Shown here: positions 27,892-37,507 of the stretch, piece by piece
Layout of the letters: every line of letters starts with the position of its first letter
Numbering within the stretch: the stretch's first letter is position 1
Source: Telluribacter humicola
GTDB taxonomy: Bacteria; Bacteroidota; Bacteroidia; Cytophagales; Spirosomataceae
DNA: 64,000 bases
Assembly (NCBI RefSeq): GCF_017355935.1
Contig: NZ_JAFIQT010000003.1
Coordinates: forward strand, 441,450-505,449
Direction of reading: 5' to 3'
Notes under the pieces: model-generated
Told to the model about the DNA's origin: nothing
The model's input: only the letters and a program-made list of their open reading frames with translations
Databases searched by the model: none
Translations under genes and position numbers: made by a program

Positions 27892-28386
27892 ATGTCTACC
27901 GCTCATAAAAATCTCAGCGAATTTAGTACCGAAGCTCTACCCGATATTAGCCAGCGTACGTTTGCCATTGTCGTAGCCGAATGGAATACCGAAGTGACGG
28001 AAAAGCTCTTTGAAGGAGCCTACCAGACTCTGATCAACTATGGTGCTACTGCTGAGCGTGTACTGCGCGGAAACGTACCGGGTAGCTTTGAACTGACACT
28101 GGGATCGCAGTGGTTTGCGGAGCGTGACGATGTAGACGCTGTCATAGCGCTGGGAGCAGTGATTCAGGGCGAGACCAAGCATAACGATTACATCAACCAC
28201 GCCGTCGCGCAGGGATTGACTAACCTGTCGATGAAGTACAACAAGCCCGTAATATTTGGTGTATTGACTCCCAATACCATGGAGCAGGCGCTAGACCGGG
28301 CGGGTGGAAAGCACGGTAACAAAGGAGATGAAGCCGCGATCACAGCTATCAAAATGCTGGGACTTAAAGCGCAGGCTGCTCAATGA
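27892..28386 (+). CDS. ribH: 6,7-dimethyl-8-ribityllumazine synthase
   Basis: A 164-residue protein that condenses the ribityl-uracil intermediate with dihydroxybutanone phosphate, the next-to-last step of riboflavin synthesis. Family marks are FAIVVAEWNTEVTEKL near the N terminus, NVPGSFELTLG, the substrate segment ALGAVIQGETKHNDYI with the active-site His, and KPVIFGVLTPNTMEQAL, in which the Phe-Gly-Val-Leu-Thr motif is typical. It forms icosahedral or pentameric assemblies in other bacteria. The stop codon overlaps the next gene's start as ATGA. No FMN riboswitch was seen upstream. Confidence 0.95.
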   Translation: MSTAHKNLSEFSTEALPDISQRTFAIVVAEWNTEVTEKLFEGAYQTLINYGATAERVLRGNVPGSFELTLGSQWFAERDDVDAVIALGAVIQGETKHNDYINHAVAQGLTNLSMKYNKPVIFGVLTPNTMEQALDRAGGKHGNKGDEAAITAIKMLGLKAQAAQ

Positions 28387-28640
28387 ATGATAAGTTTTGG
28401 ATTGATATAGTAGGGTGGATAGGGTCCGTATTGGTGGTCGGTGCCTACGCTCTAAACATTAGTGGCCGCCTGCGCGCCGATGCCCCCTCTTACTTGTGGG
28501 CTAATATCGTAGGAAGTATAGGCTTGATTCTGAATACTGCCTATGCAGGGGCTTACCCTTCAACCGGTGTAAACGTAGTGTGGGTTTTCATTGGCCTGTG
28601 GGGGCTCTGGAAAAGGAAGAAGTTAGTAAAGATGCCTTAA
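28383..28640 (+). CDS. Small membrane protein (CBU_0592-like)
   Basis: An 85-residue protein with three hydrophobic helices (about residues 5-24, 36-55, 60-77) and a short basic end. It resembles the small-protein family I recall as CBU_0592-like, with the first-helix pattern IVGWIGSVLVVGAYALN followed by SYLWANIVGSIGLILN. Function is unknown. It overlaps ribH by 4 bp, so it is translationally coupled to it. Confidence 0.7.
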   Translation: MNDKFWIDIVGWIGSVLVVGAYALNISGRLRADAPSYLWANIVGSIGLILNTAYAGAYPSTGVNVVWVFIGLWGLWKRKKLVKMP

Positions 28641-28698
28641 TTATAGTACCCGTAGTACCTGTTTAATCATCCGTTTTTACAATCAATCACTAAGTAAG

Positions 28699-30057
28699 AT
28701 GCAAGTCTGGAAATTTGGCGGCACCTCGGTTGGAAAGCCTGAGCGCATGCATTCGATCAGAAACCTTATTACGTCTACCGATACACGCAAGATCGTGGTA
28801 CTGTCGGCACTGTCGGGTACTACCAATGCCCTGATCTCTATGGGAGAATCAGCCAAAGCGAACAATGATGCCGAAGCTACCCGGAAGGTAGATGAGCTGA
28901 AAGCACATTATGATAGCTTTATCCAGGAGCTGTACCAGACCGAAGAGGGCCTGGCGGCAGGACGTAAAACCGTAGAGAATGAATTTTCCTATATCCGCTC
29001 CCTGATCGGAATCCGTCCTTTTACCGCTAAACAGGAAAAGGAACTGGTTGCCGAAGGCGAACTACTGAGTACCCAGATGTTCCAGGCGTACCTGGCTGAG
29101 CAGGGTGAAAACTCGGTACTGTTCCCGGCTCTTGACTTTATGCGCATCGATGCCGACGGTGAGCCCGAACTGGAAGTGATTGAAAAGAAACTAACGGCCA
29201 TGCTGGAGCAGCACCCCGGCAAGCAGCTGATCATTACCCAGGGCTTTATCTGCCGCAATCCACGCGGCCAGGTGGATAACCTGAAGCGTGGTGGCTCTGA
29301 CTATACCGCCTCCCTGATTGGCGGAGCTATCCGGGCCGAAGAAATCCAGATCTGGACTGACATTGACGGGATGCACAATAACGATCCCCGCATCGTGAAG
29401 CGTACCTTCCCGATCCGTGAGCTGACCTTTGAAGAAGCGGCTGAGCTGGCGTATTTCGGCGCCAAGATCCTGCACCCAAGTACTATCACCCCCGCCAAGA
29501 TGCGTGGTGTACCCGTACGTCTTAAAAATACGCTGGAGCCCGCGGCACCGGGTACCCTCATCGCTAACCAGTCTACCGACCGGGATATCAAGGCTATTGC
29601 GGCCAAGGATAACATTACGGCGATCTATATTCATTCGACCCGTATGCTGAATGCCTACGGCTTCCTGCGCCGGGTATTCGAAGTATTTGAGAAGTACAAG
29701 ACCCCGGTAGATATGATTACTACGTCGGAAGTGTCGGTATCGGTAACGATTGATAATCCGGAGCGTCTGGCGGAGATTACCGCCGAACTGCGTGAATTTG
29801 CCGACCTGGAAGAGCACGACCTGGAGCAGTCTATCATCTGCATCGTGGGTAATTTTAGTGCTGATAAAGAAGGAATAGCGCTGAAGGTACTCGATGCCCT
29901 GAAGCATATTCCTATCCGGATGATCTCTTACGGAGCCTCTGAACACAATCTTTCGCTGCTCATCCACAGCACCTACAAAGCCGAAGCCCTGAACGCCCTC
30001 AACGAGCGCCTCTTCTACTATGAAGACGCGATGAAGGGAATTTTTACGGCACCGTAA
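28699..30057 (+). CDS. lysC: Aspartate kinase
   Basis: A 452-residue monofunctional aspartokinase that phosphorylates aspartate, the entry to lysine, threonine and methionine synthesis. The N terminus has the KFGGTSVG motif, followed by the amino-acid-kinase domain (FICRNPRGQVDNLKRGGSDY, the region with the substrate Arg and the glycine-rich loop). Two ACT domains fill the C-terminal third (from about residue 310, with MITTSEVSVSVTIDN). The ACT domains imply feedback control, probably by lysine or threonine. There is no fused homoserine dehydrogenase or DapG partner. It is a single gene with a terminator. Confidence 0.93.
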   Translation: MQVWKFGGTSVGKPERMHSIRNLITSTDTRKIVVLSALSGTTNALISMGESAKANNDAEATRKVDELKAHYDSFIQELYQTEEGLAAGRKTVENEFSYIRSLIGIRPFTAKQEKELVAEGELLSTQMFQAYLAEQGENSVLFPALDFMRIDADGEPELEVIEKKLTAMLEQHPGKQLIITQGFICRNPRGQVDNLKRGGSDYTASLIGGAIRAEEIQIWTDIDGMHNNDPRIVKRTFPIRELTFEEAAELAYFGAKILHPSTITPAKMRGVPVRLKNTLEPAAPGTLIANQSTDRDIKAIAAKDNITAIYIHSTRMLNAYGFLRRVFEVFEKYKTPVDMITTSEVSVSVTIDNPERLAEITAELREFADLEEHDLEQSIICIVGNFSADKEGIALKVLDALKHIPIRMISYGASEHNLSLLIHSTYKAEALNALNERLFYYEDAMKGIFTAP

Positions 30058-30076
30058 TAAATATACCTATTTTTGT

Positions 30077-30105
30077 AGCCTCGTACTTACCGTACGAGGC
30101 TTTTA
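30077..30105 (+). terminator. Intrinsic terminator after lysC
   Basis: Stem AGCCTCGTAC (30077-30086) with GTACGAGGCT (30092-30101), then a T run. Confidence 0.8.
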
Positions 30106-30123
30106 GTTTATACCTATTTTGAT

Positions 30124-31398
30124 ATGCTACAGACAACCTTTATACGTGATAACAGGGAGTTAACCATTGCCGGACTTACCAAAAAGCGCTTTTATAACGC
30201 CGAGGGAGCGGTAGATCTTATTATAAACCTGGACCGTCTGCGCCGGGAGACCCAGCAGGAGCTGGATACGATACTGGCTCAGTCCAACGCCAAAGCCAAG
30301 GAGATCGGTGGGTTGATGAAACAAGGGAAGAAAGAGGAAGCCGAGGCGGCCAAAGCCGAAACAGCCACTTTAAAGGAACGCTCCAAGGCACTGGATGAGC
30401 AACTGAAAAAAATTGAAATCGAGCTACAGGACGAGCTGGTAAAGCTGCCTAACCTGCCTCACGAAAGCGTACCCAAAGGCCGCAACGCCGACGACAACAT
30501 CACCGTACTGGAGCAGGGCGAAAAGCCGGTACTTCCCGAAGGGCACCAGCCGCACTGGGAGCTGATTAAAAAGCTGGATATTATAGATTTTGAATTAGGG
30601 AATAAAATTTCCGGCGCGGGTTTTCCGGTGTATAAGGGCAAAGGGGCTCGTCTGCAGCGGGCTATGATCTCTTTCTTCCTGGATGAAGCCGCCAAAGCCG
30701 GTTATACCGAAATACAGCCCCCGATTCTGGTCAACGCTGACTCCGGCTTCGGAACAGGACAGCTCCCTGATAAGGAAGGACAAATGTACCACGCTACCGC
30801 TGACGACCTGTACCTGATCCCGACGGCTGAGGTACCTATCACCAACATCTATCGCGATGTGATCCTGCAGGAGAGTGATCTACCCGTCAAGAACGCCGGT
30901 CATACCCCTTGTTTCCGCCGCGAAGCCGGTAGCTGGGGCGCCCACGTACGCGGACTCAACCGTCTGCACCAGTTTGATAAAGTAGAGATCGTACAGATTC
31001 GGAAGCCCGAGGAATCTTACGCGGCTCTGGAGGAGATGGTAAACCACGTAAAAGGCCTGCTCGAAAAGCTGGAACTCCCTTACCGTATCCTGCGCCTTTG
31101 CGGGGGTGATATGGGCTTTACCTCTGCGCTTACCTTTGATTTTGAGGTGTGGTCTGCGGCTCAGGAGCGCTGGCTGGAGTGTAGCTCAGTATCTAACTTT
31201 GAAAATTACCAGGCCAACCGTCTGAAGCTACGCTATAAAGTAGAAGGCAAAACTCAACTGCTGCATACCCTGAATGGCTCCGCGCTGGCTCTGCCCCGCA
31301 TTGTAGCCGCTCTGCTCGAAAACAACCAGCAAGCCGATGGTAGTATTCGTATACCACAGGCACTGGTACCTTACTGTGGATTTGATAAAATCGGGTAA
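30124..31398 (+). CDS. serS: Seryl-tRNA synthetase
   Basis: A 424-residue class II synthetase. The N-terminal long coiled-coil arm that holds tRNA-Ser spans about residues 30-105 (rich in Lys, Glu and Ala). The catalytic domain has motif 2 (TPCFRREAGSWGAHVRGLNR) and motif 3 (NGSALALPRIVAALLENNQ). Length and order are standard. It is preceded by the lysC terminator at only 20 bp, so its promoter must lie within a few tens of bases or transcription reads through. It is convergent with the quinone reductase gene through a shared terminator. Confidence 0.95.
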   Translation: MLQTTFIRDNRELTIAGLTKKRFYNAEGAVDLIINLDRLRRETQQELDTILAQSNAKAKEIGGLMKQGKKEEAEAAKAETATLKERSKALDEQLKKIEIELQDELVKLPNLPHESVPKGRNADDNITVLEQGEKPVLPEGHQPHWELIKKLDIIDFELGNKISGAGFPVYKGKGARLQRAMISFFLDEAAKAGYTEIQPPILVNADSGFGTGQLPDKEGQMYHATADDLYLIPTAEVPITNIYRDVILQESDLPVKNAGHTPCFRREAGSWGAHVRGLNRLHQFDKVEIVQIRKPEESYAALEEMVNHVKGLLEKLELPYRILRLCGGDMGFTSALTFDFEVWSAAQERWLECSSVSNFENYQANRLKLRYKVEGKTQLLHTLNGSALALPRIVAALLENNQQADGSIRIPQALVPYCGFDKIG

Positions 31399-31426
31399 AG
31401 CTGTAGTTTGCTTTTAGATATAGTAG

Positions 31427-31461
31427 AAAAAGCCGCTAGCCTTCACAGCTAGCGGCTTTTT
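31427..31461. terminator. Bidirectional terminator between serS and the quinone reductase gene
   Basis: Stem AAAAAGCCGCTAGC (31427-31440) with GCTAGCGGCTTTTT (31448-31461), a perfect 14-bp stem with A and T tracts. Confidence 0.88.
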
Positions 31462-31482
31462 ATTTAGCCTCTACGGCCAATC

Positions 31483-32340
31483 TTATTTCTGAACTCCTTT
31501 GAGCGCCTCAGCCACCGTATCCGACAGCGGAGTCGTAGGACGACCAATGAGGGCAGAAAGCTGGCGGCTCTCATCATATAGAGCATCCTGCGAAGCTGCG
31601 ACATCCCATCCGGCAATAGCATGCGCTAATCCCTCCGGTAAGCCGAAACTGGCAAGAGCAGCCGCATATTCATCCTGCGACAAGTTCTTGTATGGAATGG
31701 CCTTCCCGGTTTGCAGAGAAACTTCAGCAGCCAGATCGCTAAGCGTAAAAGGTTCATCACCGGCCAGCTCGTACACCTTGCCCTCGTGACCTTCACCCGT
31801 TAACACAGCTACTGCGGCCTCCGCATAATCGGCGCGTGCGGCGGCAGATATCTTACCCTCACCGGCACTGCCAAGAAAAGCCCCTCCGGCCAACGCTCCC
31901 GGAATGGAACCCGTGTAATTCTCGGTGTACCAGCCATTGCGCAGGAGCGTGTACGGTATACCCGCTTCCTTAAGCGCTGCTTCCGTAGCGCGGTGTTCTT
32001 CCGCAAGGCTCACTTTGGAGGTATCCGCATGGAGGATACTCGTGTACAGGATCCACTTGACACCCGCTTTCTTCGCAGCACTGATTACATTCTGGTGCTG
32101 CCTGGCCCGCTGACCTACCTCACTACCCGAGATCAGCAGCAGGGTATCAATGCCACTCAAAGCACTAGTAAGTGTTTCGGGATCGTTGTAATCAGCTTCG
32201 CGGGCTTCTACGCCCAAGTCAGCGGCCTTCTGCGTTGAACGAACGAGTGCAACAATACTATCGGCGGATACTTTGTCTTTCAATTTGTCAACGACAAGGC
32301 TTCCTAACTGCCCCGTTGCTCCTGTGATTCCTATTTTCAT
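31483..32340 (-). CDS. NmrA-like SDR, NAD(P)H:quinone oxidoreductase (QorB/YtfG-type)
   Basis: A 285-residue atypical SDR with the N-terminal nucleotide motif GITGATGQLG and the SILHADTSKVSLAEEH segment. Length, the YTLLRNGWYTENYTG stretch and the absence of a normal Y-x3-K match Escherichia coli YtfG (QorB), which reduces quinones with NADPH. It may detoxify quinones or aldehydes. An AraC-type regulator lies 173 bp upstream on the same strand and may control it. The gap holds several GTAC-containing repeats (GTACCAATAAGTACCC and GGGTACAAAGTTCGTACC, 32410-32460) that could be binding sites. Confidence 0.85.
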   Translation of the reverse strand: MKIGITGATGQLGSLVVDKLKDKVSADSIVALVRSTQKAADLGVEAREADYNDPETLTSALSGIDTLLLISGSEVGQRARQHQNVISAAKKAGVKWILYTSILHADTSKVSLAEEHRATEAALKEAGIPYTLLRNGWYTENYTGSIPGALAGGAFLGSAGEGKISAAARADYAEAAVAVLTGEGHEGKVYELAGDEPFTLSDLAAEVSLQTGKAIPYKNLSQDEYAAALASFGLPEGLAHAIAGWDVAASQDALYDESRQLSALIGRPTTPLSDTVAEALKGVQK

Positions 32341-32513
32341 TGTATGTACTCTTTACGTTTTAGGTTATTTATTCCATTGCTACATCCTTCGTAAGAGACC
32401 TCATTAGATGTACCAATAAGTACCCGCTCCGAAGTATGGGTACAAAGTTCGTACCTTACCAGGGGCCGGGAAAGGTAACAATGGGACTAAGTATGATACT
32501 TTTGGGATGGCGG

Positions 32514-33383
32514 CTAAAATGTAAACTGTTCCCTAAATTCAACCGGCGTGTTCCCGTTGTGTTTACGGAAGTACTTAATAAAGTTCGTAGGCTCATGGAA
32601 ACCAAGCTCATAGCCTATCTCCTTGACACTTTCGCGGGTGTGAGACAGAAGCCGCTTTGCTTCCAACATTACCCTATCATCAATGATTGTTTTGGGGGTC
32701 TTGCCCAGTACCTTAGAAGTCGCCTGATTTAATCGTTTTTCGGATACGCCCAGGCTGGAAGCATAGCTACTGACCTGCTTAACCTGCCGGTACTGAGCTT
32801 CCACCAAATCCCTGAACAGAATGGTATAGTCAAGATCCGGCCCTTTCTTTATTTCCAGGAAATTCTGCTTCCTCCGTTCTCTTTCGGCCAGTAGCAGGAA
32901 GTTGTGCAGGTAATTTTTCAGCATGTCCGACTGGTGCACTTCCTTGCTGGCCCGCAGCTCCATTTCCATAAGGGAAAAGAGAGTAGGAAAAACAGAGGAT
33001 GCCTCATCAAGTTGGATGGAAGTTACCCCCATAAGGTCATTGAACAGGATGTTGCTGCGCAGGTACCTGATGTCAGCCTCAGACTTACAGAAAAAACTAT
33101 CGGTGAAGAGGATGGCCTTAGCATCAAAGCCGCCTTTAGGGTCAAATAGCTGAACCGTATCCTTGTTAAGAAACAGCAGCGTGTTAGGCTGTACCGGTAC
33201 AGGATTAAAATCCACTATGTGGGTAGGGCTGCCCGTCTGAAACCAGACAATATGATAAAAAGCGGTACGGTGTGGAGCCGTTAGTAGCTGCCGGCTCTGC
33301 TTGTAGAGGTCTGAGATAGAAACTATCTCAAACTCAAAGGACATTCCTTCCTTAAAATCATACTTTTTGATTGGCTCTGTCAT
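32514..33383 (-). CDS. AraC family transcriptional regulator
   Basis: A 289-residue protein with an N-terminal cupin-like sensing domain (about residues 20-130, HIVDFNPVPVQPNTLLFLNK) and a C-terminal double helix-turn-helix (about 190-285) ending HKHNGNTPVEFRE-like (KYFRKHNGNTPVEFREQF). The second recognition helix region ESVKEIGYELGFHEPTNFIK is typical. It precedes the qorB-like gene and may control it. The ligand is unknown. Confidence 0.85.
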   Translation of the reverse strand: MTEPIKKYDFKEGMSFEFEIVSISDLYKQSRQLLTAPHRTAFYHIVWFQTGSPTHIVDFNPVPVQPNTLLFLNKDTVQLFDPKGGFDAKAILFTDSFFCKSEADIRYLRSNILFNDLMGVTSIQLDEASSVFPTLFSLMEMELRASKEVHQSDMLKNYLHNFLLLAERERRKQNFLEIKKGPDLDYTILFRDLVEAQYRQVKQVSSYASSLGVSEKRLNQATSKVLGKTPKTIIDDRVMLEAKRLLSHTRESVKEIGYELGFHEPTNFIKYFRKHNGNTPVEFREQFTF

Positions 33384-33485
33384 AATAAATGATTCCTCCG
33401 GTCATTACGTAACAAGAGTACGCTCCATAACCTCCACTTCCTCCTCAGAAATTTAAGAGTAGCTAGTCGAAAGGAAAGAAAGCTT

Positions 33486-34733
33486 TTAGCCTTGTATAGT
33501 CGCTCTTTTGGGGAAGGAAAGCCAGATAAAATAGATCGTCAGTACTACTATACCGGCCTGCATCAGGTAATCAATAAGCAAAGCAGAAGAGGCAAAGACA
33601 TCACCCGGAGTCAGGTACTTGGGCATACCCATCCGCCACCAGTACGAAGGATGTACCACGCACAGCAGATTATACAACAGCAGCAAGCCTACCTGCGTTC
33701 TGTCCTTCCAGTTGATGATGTAGAATACCAGCGGGAGCAGAAATAAGAAAATATAGTTACTGTAAGCGCTCTGCTGAACGATCATCATAGTTGCATATAT
33801 AATTACCCACACGTACGAAAGCATCTGGTAGAAGTGCGCCTCGCGCAGCCGCCAGGCAGCCAGGGTACCCAACCCCACCGATACCAGCAGACCAATCCAG
33901 TTCCAGAACTTTTCGCCCGTCCCAATGGAATTCATCGCCCAGGGATTAAGCACCGATAAGACATTGGGAGCACGCAGTACGCTGGCCTCCCCGATCGGTT
34001 GGGTAAATTCCCAGCCCACCAGGCTGTATAGTATCGCCAGCGTTACAATACCTACCCCACTGAGGGTAAGCAGCATCCTGATCTTGTCTGTCTCGAGCAG
34101 GAATAGCGGGACGAGAATGAGCACAAAAATAGCCTTTGTCATCAGTAGCCCCAGCGCCAGTACCAGGCTATACGCCACGACGCTTTGGGTACGCTGCCGT
34201 ACCAGCCAGGCCAGTACCACAAACAACCACATCCATACATCCTCCTGGGCTCCTACCACGCACAAGATCAGCGAACCGGGCAGGATCAGGTAAAGTAATG
34301 CTTTATAAAGAAGTACCTCCCTCGGCTGGCTATTGCGGTAGAATAGCCACGAAAGCGCCAGCGCTACGCCATCCATCAGCGTCATGATGAGCACCACCAT
34401 CCGGGGGCTGTACCATAGCTTGGCCCCGGCGCCCAGGAAGTAGGAGTAAAAGGGGGAGTAAGGCGACCAGAAATCGCGATATACTACCTTGCCGGCCGCA
34501 GCGGCACTGGCCATATTCCAGAAGCCGATCACATCAGAGGTTGGCTCAAAACCCGCAATAGTATATACCGCCAGGAATGGAAGCAGACGAAACAGGATCC
34601 ATCCTGCTACCATAAGGGTCAGTGCTCCCCTGGATTTCAGCCACTCGGTAATGGCTGCTCTTTTGTATAGTACCAGGCCCACCAGTAGCAGGGCAGCCAG
34701 ACTCAGGCCTACTTTGGCCAGAATAATACTCAT
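33486..34733 (-). CDS. Polytopic membrane protein, possible GT-C-type glycosyltransferase (copy 1)
   Basis: A 415-residue protein with about ten membrane helices. The N-terminal third has the loop GFEPTSDVIGFWNMASAAAA, with an acidic residue just after the first large helix, then the segment VVYRDFWSPYSPFYSYFLGA. Such aspartate-bearing loops and the Y-R-D-F pattern recall GT-C transferases using lipid-linked sugars, although I cannot name the family. It overlaps the next gene upstream by 4 bp (ATGA), and that gene has the same plan (SYHAPLYAYIIS in place of SPYSPFYSYFLG). The two are therefore likely a duplicated pair. Function is inferred only from topology. Confidence 0.65.
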   Translation of the reverse strand: MSIILAKVGLSLAALLLVGLVLYKRAAITEWLKSRGALTLMVAGWILFRLLPFLAVYTIAGFEPTSDVIGFWNMASAAAAGKVVYRDFWSPYSPFYSYFLGAGAKLWYSPRMVVLIMTLMDGVALALSWLFYRNSQPREVLLYKALLYLILPGSLILCVVGAQEDVWMWLFVVLAWLVRQRTQSVVAYSLVLALGLLMTKAIFVLILVPLFLLETDKIRMLLTLSGVGIVTLAILYSLVGWEFTQPIGEASVLRAPNVLSVLNPWAMNSIGTGEKFWNWIGLLVSVGLGTLAAWRLREAHFYQMLSYVWVIIYATMMIVQQSAYSNYIFLFLLPLVFYIINWKDRTQVGLLLLYNLLCVVHPSYWWRMGMPKYLTPGDVFASSALLIDYLMQAGIVVLTIYFIWLSFPKRATIQG

Positions 34734-36001
34734 GACAGAACCGGGATTGGGAGCTTAACTACTTTGCGATACGCCTGCTTGAGGAACCAGAAATAACAAG
34801 CCACACTCAGTATCTGCAGTACATACTCCAGAATGAATATGGGATTGGCAAACATACCGAAGCTCGTATAGTGAGGCTGATCGTAGTATACATATACGAA
34901 TGGCTGAACCACCGTCAGCCAGCTCACCGCCAGTAGTACCCCGATGTGCCTGGTTTTACGTACATCGACCAGTTCAAACACTACGGCTATCAGGTACGCT
35001 ATAATATAGGCGCCCGGAGCACTGGCCTGAAATATCATCATACATACAAAAGAAGCCACAAACAGACCCGGTAAGGTCTCTGTTACGTGGCGCTCGCGGC
35101 TGCGGTAAGCCATATAACTCGGGATAAGTACCGTAAAGACGAGCCCAATCCAGTTAAATAGGGTCGACTCTTTCTCATTTACCCGAAAGAATAGCTCGAT
35201 AAAAGGCCTGGAAATAGAAAACAGATTGGGCGTCATCAATTGCTCTGTATGCTGAATAGGCATCAGGAAAAGGTCGCCAATCTGGGAGTACAGAAACGCC
35301 AGCACCGGTAGTCCCACCGCCGCCATGACAAGCAGCATCTTAATAGGTCTTCGCACGATCAGGAGAAGGGGCGGCAGGAAGAATATGAAGGTCACTTTAA
35401 TGGTGAGCAGAGCCAGCGCAAACAGCAGGCCTATACCAACTTCGTAGTTATCCGGACGCTTATACGCATGACGCAGCATCAGCAGGGCTATTCCCCAGAA
35501 CCATACCTCTTCCTGCCCATCAACAAGTACATACATAAAGGAGGCAGGCAACAGCCAGTACAGAAAAGTGAGCTGTAACGCATTACTAGACTCTCTTTTA
35601 TAAGTACGGTAGGTAAGCCACACGATAGCCGTTTCCATCAACACCATCAGCAGTACGATGGAGCGGGCATTATGCCATAGCCAGAGCGGCAGGCTTATGA
35701 TATATGCATATAAAGGAGCATGATACGACCAGAAATCACGGTAGACAAATCCACCTGCTTTGGCTCCTTCGGCTTTGTAGAAGAAGAAAGGTACATCGCC
35801 GCGCGGGTCTTCATTGATTATAAGAAAGATGCCGATCCAGGGTATGAGTCGAAGCAGCAGAAATCCCAGTACGAATACCAGTCCATCCCGCTCGATTTGC
35901 CATTTAGTAAAAAGTGATTGCTGACGAACAACCCAAACTATGCCGATGGTGAGAGCTATATTGAGAAGTAACTTTATATAAAAAACATCAAGAATGGACA
36001 T
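34730..36001 (-). CDS. Polytopic membrane protein, possible GT-C-type glycosyltransferase (copy 2)
   Basis: A 423-residue paralogue of the gene downstream. Shared features are the loop NEDPRGDVPFFFYKAEGAKA, the VYRDFWSYHAPLYAYIISLP segment, a central stretch AQ/GQEEVWFW or AQEDVWMW, and the C-terminal region with a VVQPFVYVYYDQPHY-like pattern where copy 1 has VVHPSYWWRM. That both copies keep acid-rich motifs at the same places argues for a common catalytic or binding role. The stop codon overlaps the start of copy 1, so they are translationally coupled. The third membrane gene lies 46 bp upstream, so a three-gene operon is likely. Confidence 0.65.
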   Translation of the reverse strand: MSILDVFYIKLLLNIALTIGIVWVVRQQSLFTKWQIERDGLVFVLGFLLLRLIPWIGIFLIINEDPRGDVPFFFYKAEGAKAGGFVYRDFWSYHAPLYAYIISLPLWLWHNARSIVLLMVLMETAIVWLTYRTYKRESSNALQLTFLYWLLPASFMYVLVDGQEEVWFWGIALLMLRHAYKRPDNYEVGIGLLFALALLTIKVTFIFFLPPLLLIVRRPIKMLLVMAAVGLPVLAFLYSQIGDLFLMPIQHTEQLMTPNLFSISRPFIELFFRVNEKESTLFNWIGLVFTVLIPSYMAYRSRERHVTETLPGLFVASFVCMMIFQASAPGAYIIAYLIAVVFELVDVRKTRHIGVLLAVSWLTVVQPFVYVYYDQPHYTSFGMFANPIFILEYVLQILSVACYFWFLKQAYRKVVKLPIPVLS

Positions 36002-36047
36002 ATCATCAAACTATAGTCAAACGAAACAACAAACGGGTACTTACACG

Positions 36048-37247
36048 TTAATTAAACCACCCCCAGCCGGTCCATCTGTCAAGAAACATAACTGCTTTCA
36101 AGGGAAGTGGTTCAGCCCACACTACTTTATTGTATCCCAGCGTGTAGCACATAGGATGAATAACACAGATCAGAGCCATCACAAAGAGTAACTTTCGGTA
36201 TTCGGGCAAAGGTACCATTTTGGCAAGTACCAGGCTACTAATCAGCAGGAAAGGAAAACCATATCCGTAGGCCCGGTCAATATCATGGACAAATATTCCT
36301 GTCGTAATCAATACCAGAAATCCTGTCAGCAGTGCTACCAGCAACCAACGCTGTTGGGCCTTGTACAGGACATAACCGGCTGCTCCCAATAGTAGCCAAG
36401 CTCCCTCAAATGAAGTCCAGAGGCTATTGCCCAGCCCCGCCCGGTGGTCATCCGCGAAGAGAACCGGTGTACCTTCGGTAGTATACTCATGAAAGGAGAA
36501 GTAGGTGCTCATGATGTACCTCCGGAAGATAAAATACAGGATCCAGGCGCTGATCACAACCCAGGTTGCCGGTATGAATGCACTTTTTGCTACCGATTCC
36601 AGTGTAGATGCCTCTTTTTGGGCCACTAAGGTACGAGCCATCCACCATAAAATAACATAACCTCCGGCTACAATAGCGCGCTCATCCGTAAAAAAGGCAA
36701 GCTGCAGGCACACAAAGAGCAGGAACGGATTCCGGACAAACAGAGCCAGCAGCAGGAAAAAGTAAGCGAACCCATCGCCGTAGCCAGCCATATCCACCAA
36801 GAACCACGAGAACACAAACATATTGGATAAGGCGAGGGCGAAAAAAGCCGTTACTACTTTATCTGCCGTTTGCTGGAAAACCTCCCGGGCCATCAGGTAC
36901 AGAAAAGCGCAGCCCAGCAACCCCTGAATGACCACAATAAAAATAACATTGTGCCCGGTCAGGTACGACAGCAGCGGAAGTACCCACCGCATAACCATAT
37001 TCTCGCGGCGGATGTACACCTCATAACCGTAGGGATGCAGGATATCCTGAGCCTGAATCTTGACAAAAGCCCAGGCATCTGCACCGGCAAGAATGGTGTA
37101 AGGAGGTACTGCTAAAAACCAGGAAAGAATCGCGCAGAACAGAGTCAGGTACAAAAGCCAGTGGGGAGTATCTAGTTTTTCCTCTATCCATTGACACAGC
37201 CGGTAGTACTGCTCTGACAAGGAAAAGATCGTTTGTACTTGCTTCAT
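36048..37247 (-). CDS. Polytopic membrane protein of unknown function
   Basis: A 399-residue protein with about ten hydrophobic helices. The first loop reads YTILAGADAWAFVKIQAQDI and holds Asp and Lys residues, comparable in place to the loops of the two downstream proteins. A later loop has DERAIVAGGYVILWW. The C-terminal end shares the pattern VIHPMCYTLGYNK with the paralogues, so it may be a distant member of the same group. It is the first gene of the putative three-gene operon. No function can be assigned. Confidence 0.6.
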   Translation of the reverse strand: MKQVQTIFSLSEQYYRLCQWIEEKLDTPHWLLYLTLFCAILSWFLAVPPYTILAGADAWAFVKIQAQDILHPYGYEVYIRRENMVMRWVLPLLSYLTGHNVIFIVVIQGLLGCAFLYLMAREVFQQTADKVVTAFFALALSNMFVFSWFLVDMAGYGDGFAYFFLLLALFVRNPFLLFVCLQLAFFTDERAIVAGGYVILWWMARTLVAQKEASTLESVAKSAFIPATWVVISAWILYFIFRRYIMSTYFSFHEYTTEGTPVLFADDHRAGLGNSLWTSFEGAWLLLGAAGYVLYKAQQRWLLVALLTGFLVLITTGIFVHDIDRAYGYGFPFLLISSLVLAKMVPLPEYRKLLFVMALICVIHPMCYTLGYNKVVWAEPLPLKAVMFLDRWTGWGWFN

Positions 37248-37507
37248 TTACAAAGACTGGAATAAAAGTGCTGCAAAGCTAAGGCAGACTTTTAATATGC
37301 CAAATAGTACCCAATTTATTTATCCTGTGGCTGTTTTAGTTAGGTACGGGCCTATCAGTCTGCGACCTTACCACTTCTTACCTCCTAAATAGAACAAACC
37401 ACCAGTCACAGTATGCTTGCACACTTTATCAAAATCGAATAATTTTAGTTATCACTTCATCAATAATCAGACTTAACAATATGGATATGACTGCAGAGTG
37501 GACCGGT

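Noticed and set aside
30068-30075. TATTTTTG as a -7 box for serS
   Set aside because: The lysC terminator lies between it and serS, so it cannot easily drive that gene.
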